A stretch of 9,860 nt of DNA from Nitrospirota bacterium (GCA_021788515.1 JAJYKN010000015.1:1-9860), one strand, 5' to 3'. Counted from the stretch's first letter, positions 1 to 6,317 are shown. Notes: generated by a model not told the origin, from the letters alone. Numbers and translations: made by a program.

Positions 1-194
1 CCGGTTTCCGTCAACTTGATGTTCACGATCAGGCCGCCCAGGATGAAAAGCTTGCCCTTGTAGTTGTCCGGCGCCTCCCGAAGCTCTTTAAACGGCAGGT
101 CGCGCACCCCCTCCCGCATCAGCTCCCGATTCAGCACTGGCGCACATGCCGTAAGAAGCAGCGTTACGCTCGCTATGGTCAGCAGACGTTTCAT
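1..194 (-). CDS. Slp-family-like outer-membrane lipoprotein (N-terminal part; runs off the left edge)
   Basis: Reading the minus strand from ATG at 194-192 gives an open frame to the window edge, about 64 residues. It begins MKRLLTIASVTLLLTAC, a lipoprotein signal peptide with lipobox LTAC and Cys17 as the predicted lipidated residue. The mature part has F-K-E-L-R near residue 35, P-D-N-Y-K-G near 42-47 and F-I-L-G-G-L-I-V-N-I near 50-59. This matches the general N-terminal pattern of the Slp/YeaY outer-membrane lipoprotein family (Pro-x-x-Tyr-x-Gly, then Gly-Gly-x-Ile-x-Asn). The role of Slp proteins is poorly defined (envelope, starvation or acid stress in enterobacteria). The gene is divergent from the glutaredoxin gene. 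A GAGGG lies 11 nt before the ATG, but it overlaps the likely -10 box (see promoter entry). The lipoprotein call is secure; the family call rests on only about 45 mature residues. Confidence 0.72.
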   Translation of the reverse strand, partial: MKRLLTIASVTLLLTACAPVLNRELMREGVRDLPFKELREAPDNYKGKLFILGGLIVNIKLTET

Positions 195-200
195 GGTTTT

Positions 201-230
201 ATTATCCCTCGGGCAGGCAGCGGGTGTCAA
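201..230 (-). promoter_or_regulatory. Putative sigma70 promoter of the Slp-like gene
   Basis: On the minus strand TTGACA (230-225) is followed by an 18-bp spacer and GATAAT (206-201). Only six bases (AAAACC) separate the -10 box from the ATG at 194. A start point about 7 nt past the -10 would fall on the A of the ATG, so the mRNA would be leaderless. The GAGGG at 210-206 would then lie upstream of transcription and not act as a ribosome site. If another promoter lies further up, that GAGGG could still be used. Confidence 0.55.
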
Positions 231-257
231 GGTAGGCGTGTTTTTGCTCAAAATCAT

Positions 258-286
258 TTGCATAGACCCTGTCTCCATGTTATAGT
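258..286 (+). promoter_or_regulatory. Putative sigma70 promoter of the grx-FTR pair
   Basis: TTGCAT (258-263), a 17-bp spacer and TATAGT (281-286) fit a sigma70 promoter with a start point near 293. That leaves about 20 nt of leader holding a GGGGGA ribosome site (302-307) in front of the ATG at 315. The -35 is weak (3 of 6 to TTGACA) and the -10 good (5 of 6). The region is shared with the divergent lipoprotein promoter at 201-230. Confidence 0.45.
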
Positions 287-314
287 ATGCGGACGATCCG
301 CGGGGGAAACCTAT

Positions 315-578
315 ATGCCTTCAAGCAGCCCGAAAATCAAACTGTATACGCTCAGCACGTGTTCGCACTGCAACCGGACCAAGCGTTTTTTCGAGGAAAA
401 CGGCATTGCAGTCGAATATACCGACGTGGACCTGCTTTCCGGCGAAGCCCGTGAACGCGTTATGGACGAAGTACGGAAGCTCAACCCCGACTGCAGTTTT
501 CCCACGATTTGCATCAATGATATCGTCGTTGTCGGCTTTAACGAAGAAAGACTGCGGAAAGCCTTGGGAAAGTCATGA
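315..578 (+). CDS. Glutaredoxin-like protein (CSHC active site)
   Basis: 87-residue thioredoxin-fold protein of glutaredoxin/NrdH size. Beta strand KIKLYTL leads into the redox motif Cys16-Ser-His-Cys19, followed by helix N-R-T-K-R-F-F. The cis-proline segment is F62-P63-T64-I65, and G74-F75 precedes the last helix. The usual Grx active site CPYC and the TVP glutathione-binding triad are not conserved, so glutathione is unlikely to be the reductant; reduction by the overlapping FTR-like protein is the better inference. Two extra cysteines (Cys60, Cys66) flank the cis-Pro. ATG 315 is chosen because GGGGGA lies 7 nt upstream and the product starts just before the first strand; the open frame extends to 258 but without a ribosome site. 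The stop overlaps the next start (ATGA, 575-578), suggesting translational coupling. Role inferred: disulfide reduction in the cytoplasm. Confidence 0.9.
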   Translation: MPSSSPKIKLYTLSTCSHCNRTKRFFEENGIAVEYTDVDLLSGEARERVMDEVRKLNPDCSFPTICINDIVVVGFNEERLRKALGKS

Positions 579-907
579 CCCCGGACAAGCTTTACGATAT
601 CCTGACCACATACGCCGCATCACAGGGCATCCGCTTAAACAACGACAAGCCGTTCGTGATGGACATCCTGGCGGGCCTGCTGACGAACGAAGCGCGCTAC
701 GGCTACCGCTCCTGTCCCTGCCGCCTTGCCTGGGGCGTCAAGGACAAGGATGCAGACATCGTCTGCCCCTGCGTGTACCGTGACCCCGACATAAAAGAAT
801 ATGGAAGCTGTTTCTGCGGACTGTACGTGTCCGTTGAATGGAATGAAGGAAAGATCGAACGCCGGCACGTGCCGGAAAGAAGGCCGAAGGAAAAACGCGT
901 GATGTAA
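575..907 (+). CDS. Ferredoxin-thioredoxin reductase catalytic-chain-like protein (ferredoxin:disulfide reductase type)
   Basis: 110 residues. The six cysteines are arranged as Cys47-Pro-Cys49, Cys64-Pro-Cys66 and Cys79-Phe-Cys81, the FTR catalytic-chain pattern. In plant FTR the 4Fe-4S ligands are the first Cys of motif one, both of motif two and the first of motif three, which maps here to C47, C64, C66 and C79, with C49/C81 as the redox disulfide. The gaps are 14 and 12 residues rather than the plant 16 and 8, as in the stand-alone ferredoxin:disulfide reductases of methanogens and anaerobic bacteria. No variable (alpha) chain is encoded nearby, also consistent with that type. Family knowledge: one-electron donors such as ferredoxin reduce a protein disulfide through the special Fe-S cluster. 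The likely partner is the overlapping glutaredoxin. A GGGA sits about 6 nt before the ATG. The C-terminal tail, after about residue 90, is basic and probably disordered. Confidence 0.88.
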   Translation: MTPDKLYDILTTYAASQGIRLNNDKPFVMDILAGLLTNEARYGYRSCPCRLAWGVKDKDADIVCPCVYRDPDIKEYGSCFCGLYVSVEWNEGKIERRHVPERRPKEKRVM

Positions 908-1011
908 CGGCAACAAGCAGGGAGCGGCGGGTTCAACGCTCTGCGCCTTGCGCTCTCCCCCCTGTAGCCGCGGACAAGAACCAGATTCTTAAACCTGCAA
1001 AGGAATTCATA

Positions 1012-1404
1012 ATGAAGAAAAAAAATACGGACAACAAAAAACAAAGCATGCCGGAATTCGATTTCAAGGAATTTACGCCTGAGGAAAGCGCGATCTACGA
1101 AGAGGCGGTGAATAAGTTCCGCGAGGCCATCGCCTCGGGCAAGACACTGCGTCAGGCTTACGAAACCTACGCAATCTCCGACAAGGACCTGGAAAAGCTG
1201 ATCCAGGTCGATTTCCTGAAGATCCTCATCGCGGAACGCCATTTCGGCCGGCACCAGCCCCTGGAAGAGATCGCCAAGGCCCTCGACGTTTCCCCGACCA
1301 TCATCACGGAAACCCACGCACGCATGCTCCAGGAAGTAGGCGTCACGGCCGGCAGCCAGTTCGGTGAGGAGTTCGACGGGATCATCCCGAAGACGAACGA
1401 TTGA
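1012..1404 (+). CDS. Conserved-looking hypothetical protein with a possible helix-turn-helix
   Basis: 130-residue soluble protein, start supported by AAAGGA (999-1004) 7 nt before the ATG. The first 12 residues are very Lys/Asn-rich. Residues 18-75 look all-helical and acidic (FTPEESAIYEEAVNKFREAI, then a second helical stretch with many Lys and Asp). Residues 83-110 (P-L-E-E-I-A-K-A-L-D-V-S-P-T-I-I-T...) resemble a helix-turn-helix with the typical turn L-D-V-S. The tail is acidic. I do not recognise the family. A regulator or small DNA-binding adaptor is possible, but HTH-like segments are easy to over-read. It is followed after 34 nt by another small gene on the same strand and probably shares its transcript. 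The upstream gap (908-1011) has G/C-rich imperfect self-complementarity but no T-tract terminator and no clear promoter. Confidence 0.75.
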   Translation: MKKKNTDNKKQSMPEFDFKEFTPEESAIYEEAVNKFREAIASGKTLRQAYETYAISDKDLEKLIQVDFLKILIAERHFGRHQPLEEIAKALDVSPTIITETHARMLQEVGVTAGSQFGEEFDGIIPKTND

Positions 1405-1438
1405 TTGCCGGCTCGTTCGCCTCGAAGCGGAGTGGCGC

Positions 1439-1690
1439 ATGAATGAAGCTCTCTTGGAAGAGGAAAAGAAACTCAGGCTGCTGAAATTTGTCGTGGACTT
1501 GAACCAGGCAATCCTCATGCAGCAAACGGACCTTACGCTGCGGGAAGCCTTTGAGATCCTGAAGGACACGAGGAGGGCGGCATTAAACCTTTTCCCGGGC
1601 AAGGATGAGGTCTTCGAGCTTATCTACTCGCCCCGGTTCCGGAGGATCATCAGGGAGCGGTTCGTCATTCGCGGCGGCCTTGCAGGATGA
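1439..1690 (+). CDS. Small hypothetical protein (83 aa, all-helical)
   Basis: ATG 1439 is chosen because GGAG (1429-1432) lies 6 nt upstream. The open frame extends back to 1364, but that part overlaps the previous gene. The product starts with a charged helix (N-E-A-L-L-E-E-E-K-K), then L-L-K-F-V-V-D-L-N-Q-A-I-L, and ends with a compact motif L-F-P-G-K-D-E-V-F-E-L-I-Y-x-P-R-F-x-R-I-I near residues 51-71. The Pro-Gly turn, aromatic residues and regular hydrophobic spacing indicate a folded domain, not a chance ORF. There are no cysteines, membrane segments or signal peptide. I have a loose impression of similar small proteins in Geobacter-type genomes, but I cannot name the family. It converges with the lipoprotein gene at 1708 across a 17-bp gap that has no room for a hairpin terminator. 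Confidence 0.72.
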   Translation: MNEALLEEEKKLRLLKFVVDLNQAILMQQTDLTLREAFEILKDTRRAALNLFPGKDEVFELIYSPRFRRIIRERFVIRGGLAG

Positions 1691-1707
1691 GCGCTGATGA
1701 AAACCCC

Positions 1708-2418
1708 TTACCGTATTGTTCTCGTCTTTCCTTCGGCCGGGCTGGTCACTTCCGTCTCGTAGGGGTCAGTGCTTTCTTTCGAGTAAAAATATTCCGTTCG
1801 AACGATCTCTTCCGCATGCTCTGCGGGCGGATACGTCTTCAGGTACTTGATCCTGCCTTTTTCGTCATACTCATAGGTTGTATAGCCGATCACCGTTTCC
1901 CGCGAGTTCTCGACTACGTGTTTCAGCTCCGTTGCCGTAACCGGGATGCTTGACACAACGCCGACTACAAAACCGGTCACTCCTCCGATCACGATGGGCG
2001 CAGTCGTGATCGCGAGATAGGCGAGCGCCTCGTCCCGTGAGTTTATCGTTACGCCATTCTGAAACAGGTGGCCCGATACAGACAAACCCGCTTCAAACCC
2101 CTTGCCCGTCCACTGATAGATGACCGCAAACGGTTTGCCCAGGTCTGCCTTCTGCTGCTCGATGATCGCGATATCGTAGGAGCGGACCGGCCTGTTATTT
2201 ACCGCGTGAACAATGGTAAACCGCTCACCCCTTCTGCCGGGACGACTGCTGATGCGGTCTGAAACGAGCGGCCGGCCGTGATCATCGTAGATGATCTTTT
2301 TTACCAAAAAGGTCGTTTGCTTCGGCACGGAAGGATATTCCCTGATCGGCTGGACCCGCTCCGTCATGCAGCCGCACGCCAGCAGGAGGAGAACGACGAT
2401 CGCGAACAGGACTTTCAT
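1708..2418 (-). CDS. Predicted lipoprotein, unknown function
   Basis: 236 residues. The N-terminus M-K-V-L-F-A-I-V-V-L-L-L-L-A-C-G-C is a lipoprotein signal peptide. Cys15 (L-L-A-C) is the better lipidation site; Cys17 (A-C-G-C) is the alternative. The mature part holds short beta-rich pieces such as I-I-Y-D-D-H-G-R-P-L (43-52) and T-T-Y-E-Y-D-E-K-G-R-I-K-Y-L-K-T (about 179-194). Both carry a Y-D-x-x-G-R-x-x-x pattern reminiscent of RHS/YD-like or lipoprotein repeat units. Between them is a glycine- and valine-rich hydrophobic segment (about 137-163) that could be membrane-associated. It is last in the radC-pfkA block, 30 nt after the phosphoesterase stop, with AGGAG 10 nt before the ATG. Predicted to sit in the cell envelope; no enzymatic motif seen. 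Confidence 0.8.
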   Translation of the reverse strand: MKVLFAIVVLLLLACGCMTERVQPIREYPSVPKQTTFLVKKIIYDDHGRPLVSDRISSRPGRRGERFTIVHAVNNRPVRSYDIAIIEQQKADLGKPFAVIYQWTGKGFEAGLSVSGHLFQNGVTINSRDEALAYLAITTAPIVIGGVTGFVVGVVSSIPVTATELKHVVENSRETVIGYTTYEYDEKGRIKYLKTYPPAEHAEEIVRTEYFYSKESTDPYETEVTSPAEGKTRTIR

Positions 2419-2448
2419 GGCCTCATCGCTCCTGTACGGACGACCGAG

Positions 2449-3591
2449 TCATACCGCGGTCTTCCGCACCAGCTCGATGATGGTCACTTCCGGCGGAGCG
2501 AGAAAGCGGATCGGAGGGCCCCAGGTGCCGGTGCCGCGGCTGACGTGCAGGAGAGAGCCGCTGCCGAGATCATAGTCGCCCGCGTTCAGGGGAAACAGGA
2601 TGCGCGTGAGCACGGTGAAAGGAAAAATCTGGCCTTTGTGAGTGTGGCCGGACAGCTGGAGGTCGAACAGGCCCGGGGTCGCCCGGTTGATGCTCGGCTG
2701 ATGCTTGAGAAAAAGCGTGAACCGGTCGCGCGGGAGCTTTGAAAGAAGTTCTTTCTCCGACACAGGCTTTTCCAGGTTCATCTGGACCGCGGTCCGGTCG
2801 TCGACCCCGGCGATCGTGATCGGCCCGACCGCACGCGCTTCGTTTTGAAGGACCGCAAACCCCGCTTCTCTCGTGAAGGCAAGGGCCTTGTCGATCCCTG
2901 CAAAGTACTCGTGGTTTCCCGTGACCGCGTAGTTTCCGTATTTTGTTTTTATTTCCCTCAGAAGTTCGGCAAGGCCCGTCATCTGGTTGATCTGCGCATC
3001 GACCAGATCGCCGGTGGACAGGAAGATGTCAGGCTTCGCTGCTTTTACGACCTTGAGCATTTCCTCGAGACGATCGCACCGGACAATAAGGCCCAGGTGG
3101 ACGTCGGAGATCTGGGCGATCGTGAGCCGGTCGATCCCCGGCGGGAGCTTCGCGGTCTCGACAACCACCCTCTCCGGCCTGATGTTCCTGGCTTCGAAGT
3201 ATCCATAGGTGCAAATGGAAAGAGAGAGGCAGAGACTCACGAAAAACGACACCCGTGCCGAGACAAGATAGGGGGTGACATCGGAGCGGCCGATCCATCC
3301 CGCTGTCCGGATGGCGAGACCGGCAAGGTCGAAGAGGAGAGAACCGCAGAAAAACAGGAACAACACGGCCATCCAGAAGTAGGTGATATAGGCCAGCGTC
3401 CGGGCCGGGAGTTCATAATCATGCTGCTCCAGCGCCCGGACCAGGAACAGGGCAAAGACCATGAGCACCATGAATGCGGCGAGCAGGAACCCGGCGAACG
3501 GCCCGAAGGCCAGGGCGCTGCGTGCGCGCAGGAACGTATAGACGTGGGCCCCGCCGTAGACGACGAAGACAAAAAGAATGAAAAGTCTCAT
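2449..3591 (-). CDS. Membrane-anchored metallophosphoesterase (calcineurin-like; YaeI/YkuE type)
   Basis: 380 residues. The N-terminal third has four predicted membrane helices (about 1-20, 31-53, 69-95, 109-131). A calcineurin-like phosphoesterase domain then runs from about 153 to 376. All five metal-site motifs are present: Asp163-x-His165 (ISDVHLG), Gly194-Asp195 (STGDLVD), Gly225-Asn226-His227-Glu228, Lys296-His297, and Gly315-His316-Thr-His318. The active site is therefore complete, with two divalent metals expected. Relatives cleave phosphomonoesters or diesters of lipids or nucleotides; the membrane anchor suggests an envelope or lipid substrate, but the substrate is not readable from sequence. 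Its ATG overlaps the stop of pfkA (ATGA, 3588-3591), so the two are translationally coupled. Which side of the membrane carries the catalytic domain is not decided. Confidence 0.88.
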   Translation of the reverse strand: MRLFILFVFVVYGGAHVYTFLRARSALAFGPFAGFLLAAFMVLMVFALFLVRALEQHDYELPARTLAYITYFWMAVLFLFFCGSLLFDLAGLAIRTAGWIGRSDVTPYLVSARVSFFVSLCLSLSICTYGYFEARNIRPERVVVETAKLPPGIDRLTIAQISDVHLGLIVRCDRLEEMLKVVKAAKPDIFLSTGDLVDAQINQMTGLAELLREIKTKYGNYAVTGNHEYFAGIDKALAFTREAGFAVLQNEARAVGPITIAGVDDRTAVQMNLEKPVSEKELLSKLPRDRFTLFLKHQPSINRATPGLFDLQLSGHTHKGQIFPFTVLTRILFPLNAGDYDLGSGSLLHVSRGTGTWGPPIRFLAPPEVTIIELVRKTAV

Positions 3592-4667
3592 CTGCCGAAA
3601 CTTACCCCCATGCCCTCGGCTATTTTAACCAGTTCGCCTTCCGGTTCGACGAGCTTGAGGCAGCTGATCGCCTGTTCGAGCGGCACCGAGGTGAGAAAGG
3701 GCGGCTGGTAGGACACCATCTCTCCAAACTTCTTCTGCGCGATAAGTTCGACCGCGGCAGCGCCGTATCGTGTCGCCAAAAGCCGGTCGAAGGGACAGGG
3801 GCTGCCGCCGCGCTGCACGTGCCCGAGCACGGTCACGCGCGTCTCGAAGCTCGTCCGCCTGCTGATCTCGTTCGCCACGATCTCCCCCATGCCGCCGAGA
3901 CGGAGAACGTATCCGTCCGATGCCTTCTCGCGCACGGCCATCTCGCCGCCGGCGGGTTTGGCGCCCTCTGCAACGACCACGATGCTCGATTTGCTCCCGG
4001 CCTTCTTCCGGTCGAGCAGTTTCTCCGTAACCTTGTCGATGTTGAAGGGGATCTCCGGGATCAGGATGACGTCGGCGCTGCCCGACATGCCTGCCTCAAG
4101 CGCGATCCATCCCGCGTACCGCCCCATCACTTCGAGAATAATAACCCGCTGGTGACTCTCCGCCGTGGTATGGAGCTTGTCCAGGGCCTCGGTCGCCGTA
4201 TCGACCGCGGTCTGAAACCCGAAGGTCACGTGGGTGGCCATGAGATCGTTGTCGATGGTCTTGGGCACGCCGATCACAGGCACGCCCAGTTTCTGGATCC
4301 CGCTCCCGATCTTGAGCGAGCCGTCGCCGCCGATCACAACAAGCACATCCAGGCCCAGCTCCTTGATATTGTTGATGACCATGGACGACATGTCTTCCAC
4401 GATTTCCCGTCCCGCGACGACGGTCTTGTGCGCGAAGGGATTGCCGCGGTTCGTGGTGCCGAGGATGGTGCCGCCGATGAAGAGAATGCCCCGGGTGTTC
4501 CAGGAGGTGAGCTGGCGGGTCTTCGTCGGCGTGAGCAGACCTTCGAACCCGTCGATGATGCCGGTCACTTCCCAGCCGTACTTGAAGATTGCGGTTTTCG
4601 TGACCGCGCGGATGACCGCATTGAGCCCCGGCGCATCACCACCGCCCGACAAAACACCGATTCGCAT
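3588..4667 (-). CDS. pfkA: 6-phosphofructokinase
   Basis: 359 residues; catalyses fructose 6-phosphate phosphorylation to fructose 1,6-bisphosphate in cytoplasmic glycolysis. Motifs in order: G-G-G-D-A-P-G-L-N (8-16) for the phosphoryl-donor loop, G-G-D-G-S (113-117), P-K-T-I-D-N-D (135-141) with catalytic Asp139, M-G-R (181-183), P-E-I (204-206) and G-H-V-Q-R-G-G (282-288). Gly116 corresponds to E. coli Gly104, which favours ATP; PPi enzymes have Asp there. Lys136, where E. coli has Gly124, is the residue found in PPi-dependent and mixed-clade enzymes. This G/K combination is known in group III ATP-PFKs, so ATP is the better prediction but not certain. It is longer than the roughly 320-residue E. 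coli enzyme. GGAGG (4677-4673) sits 5 nt before the ATG. Upstream lies an imperfect inverted repeat (4687-4760); downstream it overlaps the phosphoesterase. Confidence 0.95.
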   Translation of the reverse strand: MRIGVLSGGGDAPGLNAVIRAVTKTAIFKYGWEVTGIIDGFEGLLTPTKTRQLTSWNTRGILFIGGTILGTTNRGNPFAHKTVVAGREIVEDMSSMVINNIKELGLDVLVVIGGDGSLKIGSGIQKLGVPVIGVPKTIDNDLMATHVTFGFQTAVDTATEALDKLHTTAESHQRVIILEVMGRYAGWIALEAGMSGSADVILIPEIPFNIDKVTEKLLDRKKAGSKSSIVVVAEGAKPAGGEMAVREKASDGYVLRLGGMGEIVANEISRRTSFETRVTVLGHVQRGGSPCPFDRLLATRYGAAAVELIAQKKFGEMVSYQPPFLTSVPLEQAISCLKLVEPEGELVKIAEGMGVSFGR

Positions 4668-4686
4668 GAATACCTCCGATGGGAAA

Positions 4687-4760
4687 ATAGGGTCCAGTAG
4701 CCAGGGTCAAGGTAAGCATGCATTGCCCAGCAGGCCTTGCTACTTGCTACTTGACCCTAT
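4687..4760. repeat. Imperfect inverted repeat between the amidohydrolase and pfkA genes
   Basis: The left arm 4687-4704 (ATAGGGTCCAGTAGCCAG) matches the reverse complement of the right arm 4743-4760 (ATAGGGTCAAGTAGCAAG) at 16 of 18 positions, with a 38-nt interior. A second partial pairing lies inside: GGGTCAAGG at 4704-4712 against the same right arm. The minus strand carries AGTAGCA twice in tandem in the right arm. The right arm includes the amidohydrolase stop codon (4759-4757). T-rich flanks follow both ways (CTTTTTATTT on plus; TTTTCCC on minus), so the transcript could fold into a terminator or attenuator before pfkA. A dispersed repeat unit of the genome is an equal possibility. Confidence 0.65.
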
Positions 4761-5626
4761 CTTTTTATTTCCAAAAGCCTCGCCCCGTTTTCGCAGGCGA
4801 TCTGCTGCACTGCTTCCAACGAAAGCCCGGCCTCTGCGAAATAGGCAAGCTCCGCATCATAGATCGCCCGGTAGCGGGGATGGGGCAAAATACAATCCGT
4901 ACCGATTGCCAGGGGAACGCCGAGAGCCCGGGCCTTGCCGATCATTTCAAGATGGGTGCGGATCACCTCTCTGACGTGAACTTTTATTTCGCCCGATGGT
5001 TCGGCAGCGTCCGCTGCCCGCGCAAGCGCCCCAACGGTGGGCGTCCAGAAGGTATTTTGCCTTGCCATGACATCGAGCGCCCGGTCCGTCATGAAAAAAC
5101 CGTGTTCGACTGAACGAACGCCTGCCTCGGCGCAATCGATAATCGCCTGTTCGCCATTGGCGTGGGCCATGACCTCCAGCCCCACGCTTCGCGCTTCCCG
5201 CACAAGCAGGGCGAGTTCATCCCCGTCGAAGCCTCCCGGTGTAATGGAGTCTCTTTTCCTGAGACTCACCATCCCCGAGGCCATGATTTTTATTATACCA
5301 GCTCCGGCAGACTTGAGCCGGAGAATTTCGTCATGGAAATTCCCCTTGCCCTCCATCGGGAGGCCGAAAGCTGATCCATAGCCGCCTTTTTTATAGAGCG
5401 CCCATCCGCTCGAAACAACCAGCACCGCCCGATGTGAGCCGCTCGCCACCGGAGCGCCTTGTTCAGCGCTTGCGCTGCTTCCCGCGTCACGAATAGCCGC
5501 AATTCCGGCATCAGCCGCGCAGCCCACGCCGCTCAAATCCCTGAGATGCACGTGGGCATCGACATACTTTGTTGTGGGGCGATGCGCAAGCGGGGGCATG
5601 GTCGACACGCCGGATTTATGCTCCAC
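4757..5626 (-). CDS. Amidohydrolase-superfamily metal-dependent hydrolase (compact)
   Basis: 289 residues with a full amidohydrolase metal site: His25-x-His27 (V-D-A-H-V-H-L), Lys113 (I-I-K-I-M-A-S-G, the candidate carboxylated lysine), His155 (M-A-H-A-N-G), His175 (V-E-H-G) and Asp244 (I-G-T-D). The K-I-M-A-S-G and H-A-N-G-E motifs resemble the imidazolonepropionase/Xaa-Pro dipeptidase branch. It begins almost directly at the first barrel strand and stops after the last, so the flanking beta-sandwich domain of typical 400-residue members is missing. Substrate unknown; likely a cyclic amide, ester or peptide-like bond. The start is unsettled. GTG 5626 overlaps the radC stop by 11 nt, GTG 5608 has GGAG 12 nt upstream, and ATG 5599 lacks a ribosome site. 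All give the same domain. The stop lies in the inverted repeat preceding pfkA. Confidence 0.87.
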   Translation of the reverse strand: MEHKSGVSTMPPLAHRPTTKYVDAHVHLRDLSGVGCAADAGIAAIRDAGSSASAEQGAPVASGSHRAVLVVSSGWALYKKGGYGSAFGLPMEGKGNFHDEILRLKSAGAGIIKIMASGMVSLRKRDSITPGGFDGDELALLVREARSVGLEVMAHANGEQAIIDCAEAGVRSVEHGFFMTDRALDVMARQNTFWTPTVGALARAADAAEPSGEIKVHVREVIRTHLEMIGKARALGVPLAIGTDCILPHPRYRAIYDAELAYFAEAGLSLEAVQQIACENGARLLEIKR

Positions 5627-6317
5627 GGGTGATCAGACCGTTATCGCGAAAGCTGAAGTGGCTGCTGTCGCCGATGATGATGTGGTCGAGGACCTGGATG
5701 CCGATCACTTCGCCGGCCTGGACCAGCCGCCGGGTCAGCAGGATGTCCTCCTGGCTCGGCTTGCTGTCGCCGCTGGGATGATTGTGGATGAAAATGACCG
5801 CTGCCGCGGACTCGCGGATCGCGGCTTTGAAGGTGTCGCGCGGATGCACGATGGAGGCGGTAAGGCTTCCCATCGAGACGATTTCTTCACGGATGATCTT
5901 GTTCTTGGTATCGAGCAAAGCGCACCGGAAAATCTCCTTCTTGGCATCCTTCAGCCGTGGACGGTAATAGGAGACGACGTCCTCACTGGAGCAGAACGAG
6001 GCGCCGGCAAGACTCGGTTTCTGGTAGCGCCGTCCCAGCTCGATCGCTGCCTTGATCTCCGCTGCTTTTGCGGGGCCGATACCCTCTAGTGCGCATATTT
6101 CCGTGATGCTCGCCTGCTCGATGCCGACAAGACTTCCAAACCGTTCGAGCAATTCCCGGCCCAGGTCCAGCGCCGTTCGTCCTGACTTCCCGTTCCGGAT
6201 AAGGATGGCAAGGAGCTGGGCCTCGGACAGCGCCGCCGGCCCATGGGCAATAAGACGCTCCCGCGGACGCTCATCTTCCGGCCATTCTTTGACGCTCTTG
6301 TTCCGTGCGACGGTCAT
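5616..6317 (-). CDS. radC: RadC-family protein (JAMM/MPN+ domain, UPF0758)
   Basis: 233 residues, the family's usual length. The N-terminus has the typical W-P-x-D-E-R-P-R-E-R-L segment. A helix-hairpin-helix follows near 76-97 (L-E-G-I-G-P-A-K-A-A-x-I-K-A), then a JAMM metalloprotease-like domain. Zinc-site residues visible: Glu144/145, His178-x-His180 (I-H-N-H-P-S-G-D) and Asp191 ten residues on. Despite the name, a DNA-repair role in E. coli was not upheld; the cellular function is open, with links to competence and replication stress proposed. It is the first gene of the minus-strand block, behind a perfect-consensus promoter (6362-6390). The ribosome site is GGAG 4 or 9 nt before the ATG (two overlapping copies). 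Its stop overlaps the longest reading of the amidohydrolase. Confidence 0.95.
   Translation of the reverse strand: MTVARNKSVKEWPEDERPRERLIAHGPAALSEAQLLAILIRNGKSGRTALDLGRELLERFGSLVGIEQASITEICALEGIGPAKAAEIKAAIELGRRYQKPSLAGASFCSSEDVVSYYRPRLKDAKKEIFRCALLDTKNKIIREEIVSMGSLTASIVHPRDTFKAAIRESAAAVIFIHNHPSGDSKPSQEDILLTRRLVQAGEVIGIQVLDHIIIGDSSHFSFRDNGLITRGA

Noticed and set aside
908..1011. G/C-rich imperfect hairpin (GGGAGCG...CGCTCTCCC) after the FTR-like gene
   Set aside because: The stem is interrupted and no T-tract follows, so I do not call a terminator.
703..1602. Long minus-strand open frame (299 codons)
   Set aside because: Antisense to the FTR-like gene and the two small plus-strand genes, which have ribosome sites and recognisable or protein-like products.
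2845..3711. Long plus-strand open frame (288 codons)
   Set aside because: It is antisense to the metallophosphoesterase, whose motifs are complete; the product is low-complexity and charged, with no family signature.
3819..4700. Long plus-strand open frame (293 codons)
   Set aside because: Antisense shadow of pfkA; rich in His, Asp and Arg as expected from the reverse frame of a GC-rich gene.
5574..5640. Sequence on the plus strand resembling a tRNA-Leu D-arm and anticodon region (GGTCGACACGCCGGATTTA)
   Set aside because: The anticodon stem does not pair properly, there is no T-arm GGTTCGAATCC or matching acceptor end, and the stretch is explained as the end of radC and the start of the amidohydrolase on the minus strand.
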